DNA of 10,947 nucleotides from Bacteroidales bacterium (GTDB lineage: Bacteria; Bacteroidota; Bacteroidia; Bacteroidales; UBA932), in contig WRBG01000053.1 of assembly GCA_009784635.1 (NCBI GenBank), positions 1-10,947 of the forward strand, given 5' to 3'. The notes below the pieces were generated by a model. It made no database searches. It was not told the DNA's origin and saw only the letters and a list, made by a program, of their open reading frames with translations. The position numbers and the translations under genes were made by a program. Shown here one piece after another: positions 1 to 7,438 of this stretch (its first letter is position 1; every line of letters starts with the position of its first letter).

Positions 1-1
1 G

Positions 2-349
2 ATAGCTTCCGGACTCAACTATTGGAAACAACCGGGAGATTCAGGTAAAAATTTAAGTCCCAAGCCGGTATGGGGTAATACCTCAAACGCATGGACCTTT
101 AACAATACCCGCTGGATGCAAAGAGGAGATTTCTTGAGGATTAAAGACATTACCCTCTCTTACCGCGTTCCCAAAAAACTCTTGGACAAAGCAAATATCT
201 CCAACCTCAAGATATATGCAAGCGCATTAAACCTCTACACCTTCCACAATGTGGATTGGTGGGATCCCGAAAGGGGGGTTACCGGAATGGGTTCGGGTCT
301 TCACCCCATGGCCAAGTCATTTGTAGGCGGAATCGAAATATCATTCTAA
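2..349 (+). CDS. SusC/RagA-type TonB-dependent outer-membrane transporter, C-terminal end (5' partial)
   Basis: This is the last 115 codons of a SusC-like transporter. The reading frame is open from base 2 and ends in TAA, so the gene starts upstream of the window. SusC proteins are 22-stranded outer-membrane barrels that import oligosaccharides or peptides with energy from TonB. The visible part has the usual SusC ending: an asparagine-rich stretch with TRWMQRGDFLRIKDITLSY, then a YASALNLYTF strand, a DPE loop, and a final strand closing on an aromatic residue (GGIEISF), which is the typical outer-membrane barrel C-terminal signal. The SusD partner starts 12 bp downstream with no promoter or terminator between, so the two are cotranscribed. 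The substrate cannot be read from this fragment. Confidence 0.93.
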   Translation: MASGLNYWKQPGDSGKNLSPKPVWGNTSNAWTFNNTRWMQRGDFLRIKDITLSYRVPKKLLDKANISNLKIYASALNLYTFHNVDWWDPERGVTGMGSGLHPMAKSFVGGIEISF

Positions 350-361
350 AAAATTACTGAT

Positions 362-1792
362 ATGAAAAAAAATATTACAATATTAACATGCGCCGTACTC
401 CTTTGGGGATGTACAGATTTTTTGATAGAAGCTCCCAAGACTTCTCAGAGTAGCGAGCTGACCATGTCGCTATACGCCGGATTGAATCAAGCTACTGCCG
501 GCGCCTTCAGTCGTTTGGTTTCCAGCGGCTGGTATGGACCCGGTTTTGTATTTGAATCGGAGATGCGTTCCGGCAACGGCAAAAGGCCTCTTCAGACCGA
601 CTACACTTCGGGGCGCTATATAGTATCCTACAGTTTGGATTATAACCAAACCTCCGCGCCGAGTTTATGGGAAATTGCATACTATGTGATTTCTGCCGCC
701 AATAACGTGATAGACAATTTAACGCCCGACAAAATCAAGACGCCCATCACGCAGCAGGATTTTAATAACTTGCATGCCGAATGTCTGTTTTTAAGGGCTT
801 TGGGTCATTTTGATCTAGTAAGACTGTACGGTCAGTCGTATAATTATCAGCCCGACAGTCCCGGAGTTCCCTATATTTTTCACGTGGATGCGCCCACCGA
901 AGAACCTGCGAGGAATACGGTAAGGGAGGTCTTTGACTTTATTGTAGCCGATCTGAGGCAAGCCGAATCCTTGATGGCCGATAACTACCAAAGGGGGCAG
1001 GTATCTGACCCCGCAGCCACTTGTACCAAACCGGCTATTCAAGCGCTTCTAAGCAGGGTTTACCTCTATATGGGGCAATGGCAAAACGCCGCAGATTATG
1101 CCACTAAAGTGATTAATAACACAAAGTTTAGGATGTGGACTCCCGACGAATACCTTACCGTATGGGGCAGAGATATTGCCGGTCAGGGCGAAGTGATATT
1201 CCAAGTGTTTGGCAGGTCGAGCAACTCTTACGACGCCTATTGGGAAGGCCCTGCCTATATGACCAATCCGGCCGGATATGCAGACTGCGCCGCCAGCAAC
1301 GACCTTGTTTTTATGTATGACGAAGACGACGTGCGCGGTAAATTGTTTAAAGGCGTAAACGATGTGGTGGACCTTTATTGGACCCTTAAATACCCGGGGA
1401 AAGGATTAGGAACTCCCGATTACAACAATACCGTTGTGTTGCGGCTCTCCGAGATGTACCTCAACCGAGCCGAGGCTATTGTAAACGGAGCCAATGTGCC
1501 TGGCGTAACCGCAGCGTCTGACTTGAATATAATCACTTCCAACAGAAATGCGCCTGCCTATACGACTGTTACCAGAGACGATGTGTTTCAAGAACGGCGT
1601 AAAGAGCTGGCATGGGAAGGCCACCTGTGGTTTGATTATTCCCGTTGCGGCAGAGGGATGGTAAGAACAGATTTTACCGGAACGGCGCTTGTCAACAAAG
1701 ATGTTCCCTACCCCGATTACAGGTGGGCCATGCCTATTTCGGAAAGGGAATTAAGGGTGAATAAAAATTTAGTGCAAAATCCTGGATATTAG
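362..1792 (+). CDS. SusD/RagB-family nutrient-binding outer-membrane lipoprotein
   Basis: This 476-residue protein is the surface lipoprotein that forms a lid over the SusC barrel and helps capture the ligand. It starts with a lipoprotein signal peptide (MKKNITILTCAVLLWGC), with the lipidated cysteine at residue 17. The tryptophan at -2 of the lipobox is unusual. The N-terminal half has the SusD-like helical (TPR-type) region, including LHAECLFLRALGHFDLVRLYGQ and a second repeat around SRVYLYMGQWQNAADYATKVI. The C-terminal half carries family signatures: LRLSEMYLNRAEA, ERRKELAWEGHLWFDYSRCG, and the standard ending of a MPISERELRVN segment plus QNPGY. It is slightly shorter than many SusD proteins. 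It follows susC by 12 bp and is followed by an intrinsic terminator, so it is the last gene of that operon. Specificity (glycan or peptide) cannot be told from the sequence. Confidence 0.96.
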   Translation: MKKNITILTCAVLLWGCTDFLIEAPKTSQSSELTMSLYAGLNQATAGAFSRLVSSGWYGPGFVFESEMRSGNGKRPLQTDYTSGRYIVSYSLDYNQTSAPSLWEIAYYVISAANNVIDNLTPDKIKTPITQQDFNNLHAECLFLRALGHFDLVRLYGQSYNYQPDSPGVPYIFHVDAPTEEPARNTVREVFDFIVADLRQAESLMADNYQRGQVSDPAATCTKPAIQALLSRVYLYMGQWQNAADYATKVINNTKFRMWTPDEYLTVWGRDIAGQGEVIFQVFGRSSNSYDAYWEGPAYMTNPAGYADCAASNDLVFMYDEDDVRGKLFKGVNDVVDLYWTLKYPGKGLGTPDYNNTVVLRLSEMYLNRAEAIVNGANVPGVTAASDLNIITSNRNAPAYTTVTRDDVFQERRKELAWEGHLWFDYSRCGRGMVRTDFTGTALVNKDVPYPDYRWAMPISERELRVNKNLVQNPGY

Positions 1793-1825
1793 GGCCATAA
1801 CTCATTATTTGATGATTTTAGGGAG

Positions 1826-1860
1826 ACCGTCTAAATGTAAAACTTTAGGCGGTTTTCTTT
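1826..1860 (+). terminator. Intrinsic terminator after the SusCD operon
   Basis: A 10-bp inverted repeat lies 33 bases after the susD stop: ACCGTCTAAA at 1826-1835 pairs with TTTAGGCGGT at 1844-1853, with one G-T wobble and an 8-base loop. It is followed by a T-rich tract (TTTCTTTATTT). This fits a Rho-independent terminator and separates susD from the next gene. Confidence 0.85.
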
Positions 1861-1898
1861 ATTTGTATAGATTTTTTTACATATATCAGAAAATTTTG

Positions 1899-1906
1899 TA
1901 CATTTG
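1899..1906 (+). promoter_or_regulatory. Putative Bacteroidota promoter -7 element for the small exported protein
   Basis: TACATTTG matches the Bacteroidota -7 consensus TAnnTTTG exactly. It lies 46 bases before the ATG at 1953 and downstream of the susD terminator. No clean -33 TTTG is present at the usual spacing; only a T-rich run (1872-1878) sits there. The inferred transcript start is near 1910, giving a leader of about 43 bases that is A/T-rich with no Shine-Dalgarno site. Confidence 0.6.
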
Positions 1907-1952
1907 CGTGGCAATGTATCCATAGCATATTTTCTATATAAACTACCCTATT

Positions 1953-2621
1953 ATGAAAAAAATCTTTATTAGCTTCGTGTTTTTGTTTGCCTGTCTTTGG
2001 ATGTATGCCCAGCAGTGTACCACCATGTGGCCCTATCTCTATTCCGATTTTGCAGAAGGCAAGGTCTTTTACAAATCGGGAAATACAGAATCAAGATACC
2101 TAAATATCCACGTTTTGGAAAACAGGCTCCATCTTGTTGACGGGGAGAATATCAGTGAATTGAAATCTACAAATAATATCGCAAAGGTTGAAATTGGCTG
2201 GGACACCTATCTTCCCATAGAAGGAAGGTTTTATCAACTCATCTCGGAAGGAAGCACGGGCAGTTCTCTGGTTCTAATCATTTCCGGAGACTTCCGGTCG
2301 TTACTGGAAGGATCCGGGGCTTATGGGGCCTCTTCGAATTCTCTGTCAACCACCAATCTCTCTTCTCTCGAAATAGGCGGAAACGCCGGCAGTATGAACC
2401 ATATGAACCTAAAAAACAACAAAGATGCAGGGAGGGATGTGCCATTGGTTAAAAAATATTTCTTTGTTTTCGGCGGGAATTTAGTACCGACAAAATCAAA
2501 AGACGTAGAGAAGAGTTTGCTTGACTCCGGGAAGAGGAAAGAGTTAAAAGCCTTTGTTAAGGCCAATAAAATTAAGTGGAACAGGCCGGAGGATTTGGCT
2601 AAATTATTGGCAATATTATAA
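1953..2621 (+). CDS. Exported protein of unknown function (222 aa)
   Basis: I do not recognise a named family. The first 19 or so residues are a Sec signal peptide (MKKIFISFVFLFACLWMYAQ), with likely cleavage after the alanine of the YAQ segment, leaving a mature protein that begins near QCTTMWPYLYSDF. There is no lipobox, so it is probably periplasmic or secreted. The middle is predicted beta-rich (for example LNIHVLENRLHLVDG and AKVEIGWDTYLPIEGRFYQL), followed by a low-complexity Ser/Asn/Gly linker at about residues 125-155. The end is a basic helical segment, about 180-222: KRKELKAFVKANKIKW followed by RPEDLAKLLAIL. The general look resembles anonymous exported Bacteroidales proteins, recalled rather than searched. 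It has its own promoter and converges on the M64 protease gene with only 2 bp between stop codons. Confidence 0.85.
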   Translation: MKKIFISFVFLFACLWMYAQQCTTMWPYLYSDFAEGKVFYKSGNTESRYLNIHVLENRLHLVDGENISELKSTNNIAKVEIGWDTYLPIEGRFYQLISEGSTGSSLVLIISGDFRSLLEGSGAYGASSNSLSTTNLSSLEIGGNAGSMNHMNLKNNKDAGRDVPLVKKYFFVFGGNLVPTKSKDVEKSLLDSGKRKELKAFVKANKIKWNRPEDLAKLLAIL

Positions 2622-2623
2622 AT

Positions 2624-4501
2624 CTACCGGACAACCACCGGTGGCGCCAAAGGAATAAAGGTTTTGGGGTCGAATGATTTTGTTTCCATCTCAGTTGTTG
2701 CGTCCGGCGTTTTCACATAGTCCATGTCTATGAATTTTTCCCGTGTATAGCCATCGCCCGATATGGTTAAAATCCGCTTGACAATTTGCTCCCTACTTGC
2801 TACGTTATAATATTTCATATTGTTAATCATGCAGTTAGTTTCTTCTGACCTCCATGCACCATAACGATATAAGGCTGCTCCTTCGTATACCCCCACCCTG
2901 TTATATCCGGATATGCCCAAAAAGCCGGACCAAAGAATGTTTTGAGGATCGCTGATAAAGTCCACATTTAAAAACATGCCTCTTTCTTGATTCGCCCTGT
3001 AGCGATTTACTTCCGACATGGGAATTTGCGCATTATTATTGATGTATTCATCGGCCAACCTCCCAAAACCATGCCCCCCTCCTTCGTGCAGGACGATGTT
3101 TGCATAATCGTAATTTCCTCCTCTTCGGCTTACGGGGCATATGGCGACGGATCTTCCCCCCGACCACATCCAGCAGGTGCCTGCGTACCTGTCTTGATTC
3201 ACCATTACAAAGACGCAGGTATTGTCGAGTCCGTATTCTGCCATTTCCGGTACTTTACGGGCGTATTCGAAAACTTTATCAGTATTGGTAGACATGTGCG
3301 TACCTTCGTTTTCAAACCTCGAGCCAAAGGCCGTTTGCCTGTAAATACCTTTGTCTATCTGCGTCGCGCCACTTTCTAAAGAATGGGCAAAAACAACATA
3401 AACAGAGAAATAATCCCTGTATGCTTTATAGGGTTCAGTGCCGAATAGAGCCTCTATCCCTTCTGTCGCATTTTGCTCAAAGAGGCCGCCCACATTACAA
3501 TCCTGCTTGATATATCCGTCTCCCGTAAACACAAGAACTACCGGTTTTGGCTTAGTGGATTGCATATATAAAATAACTTCTCCATCCGCGTACACCGTTC
3601 GGTCGCGTGTAGTGAAACTGTAGGTATCTGAATAAGTTATTCCTTGATCTCCATCATCGGCTTTTATTTTGTAGTAGTATAAACTGTAGGCATCAAGCTC
3701 GTTGTCGAGATAAACTTGGGTATTGGTGTAAGGTCCATATTCCATATAATTAATACCGTCTTGGGATATGTATATGGTATATGTGAGCGGATCATCGTCG
3801 GGATCAGAGCAGATCCATGCAAAATGAGGATATGTAGAAATATCAATGCTGTGGTCTAAAGGAAATATCAGTTCCGGTTTATCGGGAGGCTTGTTGAATA
3901 GAGCATTACCTTTTTGAATCAAGTACAGGGACAATTGGGTGTCATAATAACTAAAGGAAATGTCTCCGGATCTGTCTTTCTTATGCTCGTTAGCCGATGC
4001 AGATATTTGTATAACCGCATTTCCTTTGCCCGAATTCGGAAATATTGTAGACCAATCCGGATGGCTTGTAATGGACCATTCTGCCTCCGTATGAAGCGTT
4101 ATTGAGAGTGTAGTTCCGTCATCCTCAAAAAACAGGCTTGTTTCATTTATGTTAAAACCTACAACGGGTTGGCTTACCCTTAGGATTGCACTCAAATTCG
4201 TCTGTTCCGTACAGACAATGAGTATATCCCAAGTCCGGGGATATTTTGTATTGGGAATACCGCTGATTTGAATATGGGCATCTCCTTGTCCTAATTCCGG
4301 GTGAATCACAAGCCAGTCAGGTATAGTCGCTGTCACTTTCCATGCTACATTGCTTTTGACCTCTACGGTAGAAGACGCTCCGTTGCTATCTACTGTAATA
4401 CTGTTGAGCGATAATTCCAATTTGGGAGGAGGCGTTTTGGTGCAACTAACTACACATATACAAAAGCTTAGTGTGATAATAAGTATTTTAACCTGCATCA
4501 T
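2624..4501 (-). CDS. BACON/FN3 lipoprotein with M64-family (IgA peptidase) zinc metalloprotease domain
   Basis: This is a surface-type lipoprotein of about 625 residues. A longer frame opens at 4519, but that ATG lies inside the promoter -7 element, so the start is taken as 4501 (4498 is equally possible). The N-terminus MMQVKILIITLSFCICVVSC is a lipoprotein signal with the lipid cysteine at residue 20. Two BACON domains follow at about 28-112 and 116-198, each with an aromatic PDW segment and a GQGDAHIQIS- or GKGNAVIQIS-type strand. An FN3-like domain follows at about 199-301 (SDPDDDPLTYTIYIS, YYYKIKADDG). The rest is a peptidase M64 domain: VVLVFTGDGY, then the zinc motif HEGGGHGFGRLADEY at about 472-486. 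Its ligands are expected to be H472 and H477, with E473 as the catalytic base. M64 includes IgA-cleaving enzymes, but the target here is unknown. BACON domains are thought to bind carbohydrate, mucin or protein. Confidence 0.93.
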   Translation of the reverse strand: MMQVKILIITLSFCICVVSCTKTPPPKLELSLNSITVDSNGASSTVEVKSNVAWKVTATIPDWLVIHPELGQGDAHIQISGIPNTKYPRTWDILIVCTEQTNLSAILRVSQPVVGFNINETSLFFEDDGTTLSITLHTEAEWSITSHPDWSTIFPNSGKGNAVIQISASANEHKKDRSGDISFSYYDTQLSLYLIQKGNALFNKPPDKPELIFPLDHSIDISTYPHFAWICSDPDDDPLTYTIYISQDGINYMEYGPYTNTQVYLDNELDAYSLYYYKIKADDGDQGITYSDTYSFTTRDRTVYADGEVILYMQSTKPKPVVLVFTGDGYIKQDCNVGGLFEQNATEGIEALFGTEPYKAYRDYFSVYVVFAHSLESGATQIDKGIYRQTAFGSRFENEGTHMSTNTDKVFEYARKVPEMAEYGLDNTCVFVMVNQDRYAGTCWMWSGGRSVAICPVSRRGGNYDYANIVLHEGGGHGFGRLADEYINNNAQIPMSEVNRYRANQERGMFLNVDFISDPQNILWSGFLGISGYNRVGVYEGAALYRYGAWRSEETNCMINNMKYYNVASREQIVKRILTISGDGYTREKFIDMDYVKTPDATTEMETKSFDPKTFIPLAPPVVVR

Positions 4502-4516
4502 ATGCTTTTCTTTTTG

Positions 4517-4524
4517 CAAATATA
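4517..4524 (-). promoter_or_regulatory. Putative -7 element for the M64 lipoprotein gene
   Basis: On the minus strand these bases read TATATTTG, an exact TAnnTTTG match. A transcript start near 4513 would leave a leader of about 12 to 15 bases before the ATG codons at 4501 and 4498. It would also exclude the in-frame ATG at 4519. No clear -33 element is visible upstream on this strand. The leader is purine-rich (AAAAAGAAAAG), as is common for ribosome binding in this phylum. Confidence 0.6.
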
Positions 4525-4526
4525 GT

Positions 4527-4534
4527 TATTTTTG
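4527..4534 (+). promoter_or_regulatory. Putative -7 element for the radical SAM operon
   Basis: TATTTTTG matches TAnnTTTG and lies only 5 bases before the ATG at 4540. It is separated by 2 bp from the oppositely oriented -7 element at 4517-4524. A start at the normal distance would give an mRNA with almost no 5' leader. A -33 TTTG at the proper spacing is not evident. Confidence 0.5.
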
Positions 4535-4539
4535 CGACT

Positions 4540-6018
4540 ATGATTCTCCTTTGGCTCGACATCAACTGTGCCTACGCCCACTCCTCCTTGGCCCTGCCGG
4601 CCATACATGCTCAGGTTTCCGACAAAACTTGCCGGTGGCATGTGGTGTCGGGCAACCTGCATTACCCATACGCTTCCTTTATACGGGAAGCCCTTAGGCT
4701 CCGGCCCGATGTCATTGCCGCTACGGCTTGGCTTTTTAACCATAATTACCTGTTGGAAATTATCTCCCGCATCAAGGCGCTTTTGCCCCATACCTATGTG
4801 GTGTTGGGCGGGCCGGAATTTTTGGGAGATAATGAGGCTTATTTAAAAGCACACCCTTATATAAATGCGGTATTTCGGGGAGAAGGTGAAGAAATTTTTC
4901 CTCAATGGCTCCGGTTGTGGAATAATCCGGAAGCACAAAGTCGGCTGTCCGGCGTATGTACTTTGGACAGTCAAGGGAAATATTGCGACGGTGGAAGGGC
5001 TAAAGCATCCTGTTTTGAAGCCTTGCACCCTCCGGAAAGCTCTTCTTTTTTCCCTTTTGACAAGCCTTTTGTGCAATTAGAAACCACAAGAGGTTGTTCT
5101 AACGACTGTTTTTTTTGCGTCAGCGGAGGAGATAAACCCCTGCGCAGCCTTTCCCTAACACAAATCAGAGCCAGACTGCTGCATCTAAGGGATAAGGGTG
5201 TACGGGATATCCGAATATTAGACCGAACCTTTAACGCAAGCCCCAAGCGAAGCATGGATTTGCTTGGGATTTTTGGGGAATTTGCCGGAACCTTCCGTTT
5301 TCATATAGAAATACATCCCGCCTTGCTGGGGTCTGAAGTGAGGGCCCTAATGGCTTCCCTTCCCAAGGGGCTGTTGCATATAGAAGCAGGGATACAGAGT
5401 TTGGACGACCGCGTATTGCAGGCATCGGGGCGCAGCGGGAACAGCGCCTCCGCCTTGGATGGATTGAATTTTCTTTGTTCCTGCCCGAATTTTGAGACCC
5501 ATACCGACTTGATTGCCGGCCTCCCCCACTACAGCTTGGCTCAGTTGAAAGCAGATATATATACCTTAATGGAACTTTGGCCGGACGAAATCCAGCTTGA
5601 GTTGCTTAAATTATTACCCGGAAGCAGGATGAGTTTAGAAGCCGCCCGACTGGGCATAGTCTACTCCCCACGCCCGCCCTACGAAGTTTTGGCTACTCCG
5701 GACATGACTCCCGATGATTTGGAGGAAGCCCGACAACTGTCCCGATTGTTAGACGGCTGGTACAATCATTCCCACTGGAAGATTCCCTTTGCCCGACTTG
5801 TACTTCAAGAGTCCGCTTTCTTGGACGATTTTCTGCACGAACTCATGCGGCGCGAGCTTTTAGACCGGCCTTTGAGTATGGAGCGCCGGGGCCTCCTGCT
5901 CTATGAATTTTGCGACGCCTCCTATCCGAATTATCTGCCCCAAGTTTCCGAAGCATGGATAAACGCCGGTTATTCTCTCAAAAAAGCCCCCGGCATATTG
6001 TGTCAACCGTCAAAATAA
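4540..6018 (+). CDS. B12-binding-type radical SAM protein with DUF4080-like C-terminal domain
   Basis: This 492-residue cytoplasmic protein has three parts. Residues about 1-135 form a Rossmann-like B12-binding-type domain (LWLDINCAYAHSSLALPAIHA, then VVLGGPEFLGD and FRGEGEEIFPQW). Residues about 175-370 are a radical SAM barrel with the [4Fe-4S] motif CSNDCFFC (C186, C190, C193), which binds the cluster that cleaves S-adenosylmethionine. Later signatures are HIEIHPALLG, EAGIQSLDDRVLQASGR and DLIAGLPHYS. The tail, about 390-480 (PPYEVLATPDMTPDDLEEA, WYNHSHWKIPFARL), resembles DUF4080. The cobalamin motif DxHxxG is absent, so cobalamin binding is not shown. The start is fixed by conservation of the first strand and the absence of another ATG upstream. 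The DUF2461 gene follows after 5 bp. The reaction and substrate are unknown for this subfamily. Confidence 0.93.
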   Translation: MILLWLDINCAYAHSSLALPAIHAQVSDKTCRWHVVSGNLHYPYASFIREALRLRPDVIAATAWLFNHNYLLEIISRIKALLPHTYVVLGGPEFLGDNEAYLKAHPYINAVFRGEGEEIFPQWLRLWNNPEAQSRLSGVCTLDSQGKYCDGGRAKASCFEALHPPESSSFFPFDKPFVQLETTRGCSNDCFFCVSGGDKPLRSLSLTQIRARLLHLRDKGVRDIRILDRTFNASPKRSMDLLGIFGEFAGTFRFHIEIHPALLGSEVRALMASLPKGLLHIEAGIQSLDDRVLQASGRSGNSASALDGLNFLCSCPNFETHTDLIAGLPHYSLAQLKADIYTLMELWPDEIQLELLKLLPGSRMSLEAARLGIVYSPRPPYEVLATPDMTPDDLEEARQLSRLLDGWYNHSHWKIPFARLVLQESAFLDDFLHELMRRELLDRPLSMERRGLLLYEFCDASYPNYLPQVSEAWINAGYSLKKAPGILCQPSK

Positions 6019-6023
6019 CCTAT

Positions 6024-6701
6024 ATGATTACCTCCTCTACCCTGCAATTCCTCAAAGAACTTGCCCAAAACAACGAGCGCGAATGGTTTCACGCCCACGC
6101 CGGTGCATACGCCGCCGCCAAGCAAAATGTATTGAATACCGCCCAAGCACTTATGACCGAAATCTGTCGTTTTGATGCTTCGCTTAACTATGCCGACCCC
6201 AAGCGCTGCCTTTTTCGCATAGCCCGCGACACCCGTTTCAGCCACGACAAGTCGCCTTACAAGCCCAATTTTGGTCTGCTCCTCCACGCGCTGGGCACCA
6301 AAGCCAAAGCCGGAATCCCCGGTTATTATCTGCACATTCAGCCGGACAATTCCTTTGTATCCTGCGGAATATATTGCCCTCCTCCCGATATTTTGCGTAC
6401 CATCCGCAAAAGCATATACGACAATTGGGAGGAGTTTAACGCCATTTTACATCCCCCAACTCCTGTGGCGTGGGAAGGACTGTACCGCGATGAGGACGCC
6501 TTAAAGCGGGTGCCTAACGGATTCCCCAAAGAACACCCCTCGGCGCCCTGTTTGATGCTCAAGCATTTTTACCTGCTCGTTCCCTTGACGGATGCCGCAT
6601 TGCAAAGCCCCGACTTAACCAAAAAGGCCGCAGGTCATTACCAAACCATGCAGCCTTTTAATCGATTTATGGAGGAAGCGATAGGCGGGACAGACAATTA
6701 A
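6024..6701 (+). CDS. DUF2461 (TIGR02453-type) protein
   Basis: This 225-residue cytoplasmic protein belongs to the DUF2461 family, whose function is unknown. The family start is recognisable as MITSSTLQFLKELAQNNERE, followed by tryptophan-phenylalanine. The frame can be extended upstream to 5910, but that part only reads through the end of the radical SAM gene out of frame and is not family sequence, so 6024 is the start. The key family motif is at about residues 62-85: FRIARDTRFSHDKSPYKPNF. The C-terminal signature ALKRVPNGFPKEHPSAPCLMLKH is at about 155-180. The length is normal for the family. It is almost certainly cotranscribed with the radical SAM gene, 5 bp upstream. Its stop codon overlaps that of the convergent reductase gene in the shared sequence TTAA (6698-6701). 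The pairing says little about role, because both families are uncharacterised. Confidence 0.92.
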   Translation: MITSSTLQFLKELAQNNEREWFHAHAGAYAAAKQNVLNTAQALMTEICRFDASLNYADPKRCLFRIARDTRFSHDKSPYKPNFGLLLHALGTKAKAGIPGYYLHIQPDNSFVSCGIYCPPPDILRTIRKSIYDNWEEFNAILHPPTPVAWEGLYRDEDALKRVPNGFPKEHPSAPCLMLKHFYLLVPLTDAALQSPDLTKKAAGHYQTMQPFNRFMEEAIGGTDN

Positions 6702-7438
6702 ATCGTCATCCCTCCGTCTACGCTTAAACAGGCCCCGTTGATATAGGCAGCCTCATCCGAGGCCAAGAACAGATAGGCCGATGCAATTTCTTCGGGCAAT
6801 CCCAAACGGGCGGTGGGGATTTTGGCCTTCATGGCCTCAATCACGTTTTCGGGCATAGCCGCGACCATTTCGGTTGCAATAAATCCGGGGGCTACTGCAT
6901 TAACCGTAATACCTTTGCGTCCAAGTTCTCTGGCCAAAGTTTTGGTCATGCCGATTAATCCGGATTTGGTGGCTACGTAATTGGTTTGTCCAAAATTCCC
7001 GTAGAGAGCCACCACAGACGAAGTATTGATGATGCGTCCGTAGCCGTTTTGGAGCATATATTCCGACACAATCTTGGTGCAATAAAACACTCCGGTCAAA
7101 TTTACGTCAATCACCTGCTGCCAAAGTTCCGGAGTCATTTTCTTTAAGGTAGAATCTCTGGTAATGCCGGCGTTGTTGACCAAAATGTCAATTTTACCGA
7201 ATTTCTGAAATACGTCTGCCGTTGCTGCTTCGATTTCTGCATATTGAGAGGTGTTTACCTGTGCAAAAACCGCCTGTTGTCCCTTGGCGGTGATTTCCTT
7301 GACCAAGTTTTCTCCATGCTCTCGGTTCAAGTCCCAAATCACCACTTGGGCTCCTTCGGCGGCAAACCGGATGGAGGTAGCTTTGCCTATTCCGGCAGCT
7401 CCGCCGGTAATGATGGCCACTTTACTTTTTAGTATCAT
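6698..7438 (-). CDS. fabG: FabG/PhaB-type short-chain reductase (3-oxoacyl-ACP or acetoacetyl-CoA reductase)
   Basis: This 246-residue short-chain dehydrogenase/reductase likely reduces a 3-oxoacyl thioester to the (R)-3-hydroxyacyl form. The cofactor motif is TGGAAGIG (11-18) and the NNAGITRD motif is at 88-95. The catalytic residues are N113, S141, Y154 and K158 with standard spacing, and the end has the usual VDGGMTI. Aspartate 36 at the end of the second beta strand suggests NAD(H) rather than NADP(H) preference, which is an inference from the SDR fold. It is the last gene of the run. Its ATG overlaps the stop of the MaoC-type gene as ATGA, indicating translational coupling. Given the thiolase and hydratase partners, acetoacetyl-CoA (PhaB-like use) is a likelier substrate than acyl-ACP. 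A separate fatty-acid FabG elsewhere in the genome would be expected under that reading. Confidence 0.94.
   Translation of the reverse strand: MILKSKVAIITGGAAGIGKATSIRFAAEGAQVVIWDLNREHGENLVKEITAKGQQAVFAQVNTSQYAEIEAATADVFQKFGKIDILVNNAGITRDSTLKKMTPELWQQVIDVNLTGVFYCTKIVSEYMLQNGYGRIINTSSVVALYGNFGQTNYVATKSGLIGMTKTLARELGRKGITVNAVAPGFIATEMVAAMPENVIEAMKAKIPTARLGLPEEIASAYLFLASDEAAYINGACLSVDGGMTI

Noticed and set aside
2624..4501. Assigning the M64 lipoprotein as an IgA protease acting with SusCD
   Set aside because: M64 contains IgA-cleaving members but the specificity of this protein cannot be read from sequence, and it is on the opposite strand from SusCD with its own promoter.
5910..6023. Upstream extension of the DUF2461 frame
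   Set aside because: These 38 codons overlap the conserved end of the radical SAM protein in another frame and precede the recognisable family start at 6024.
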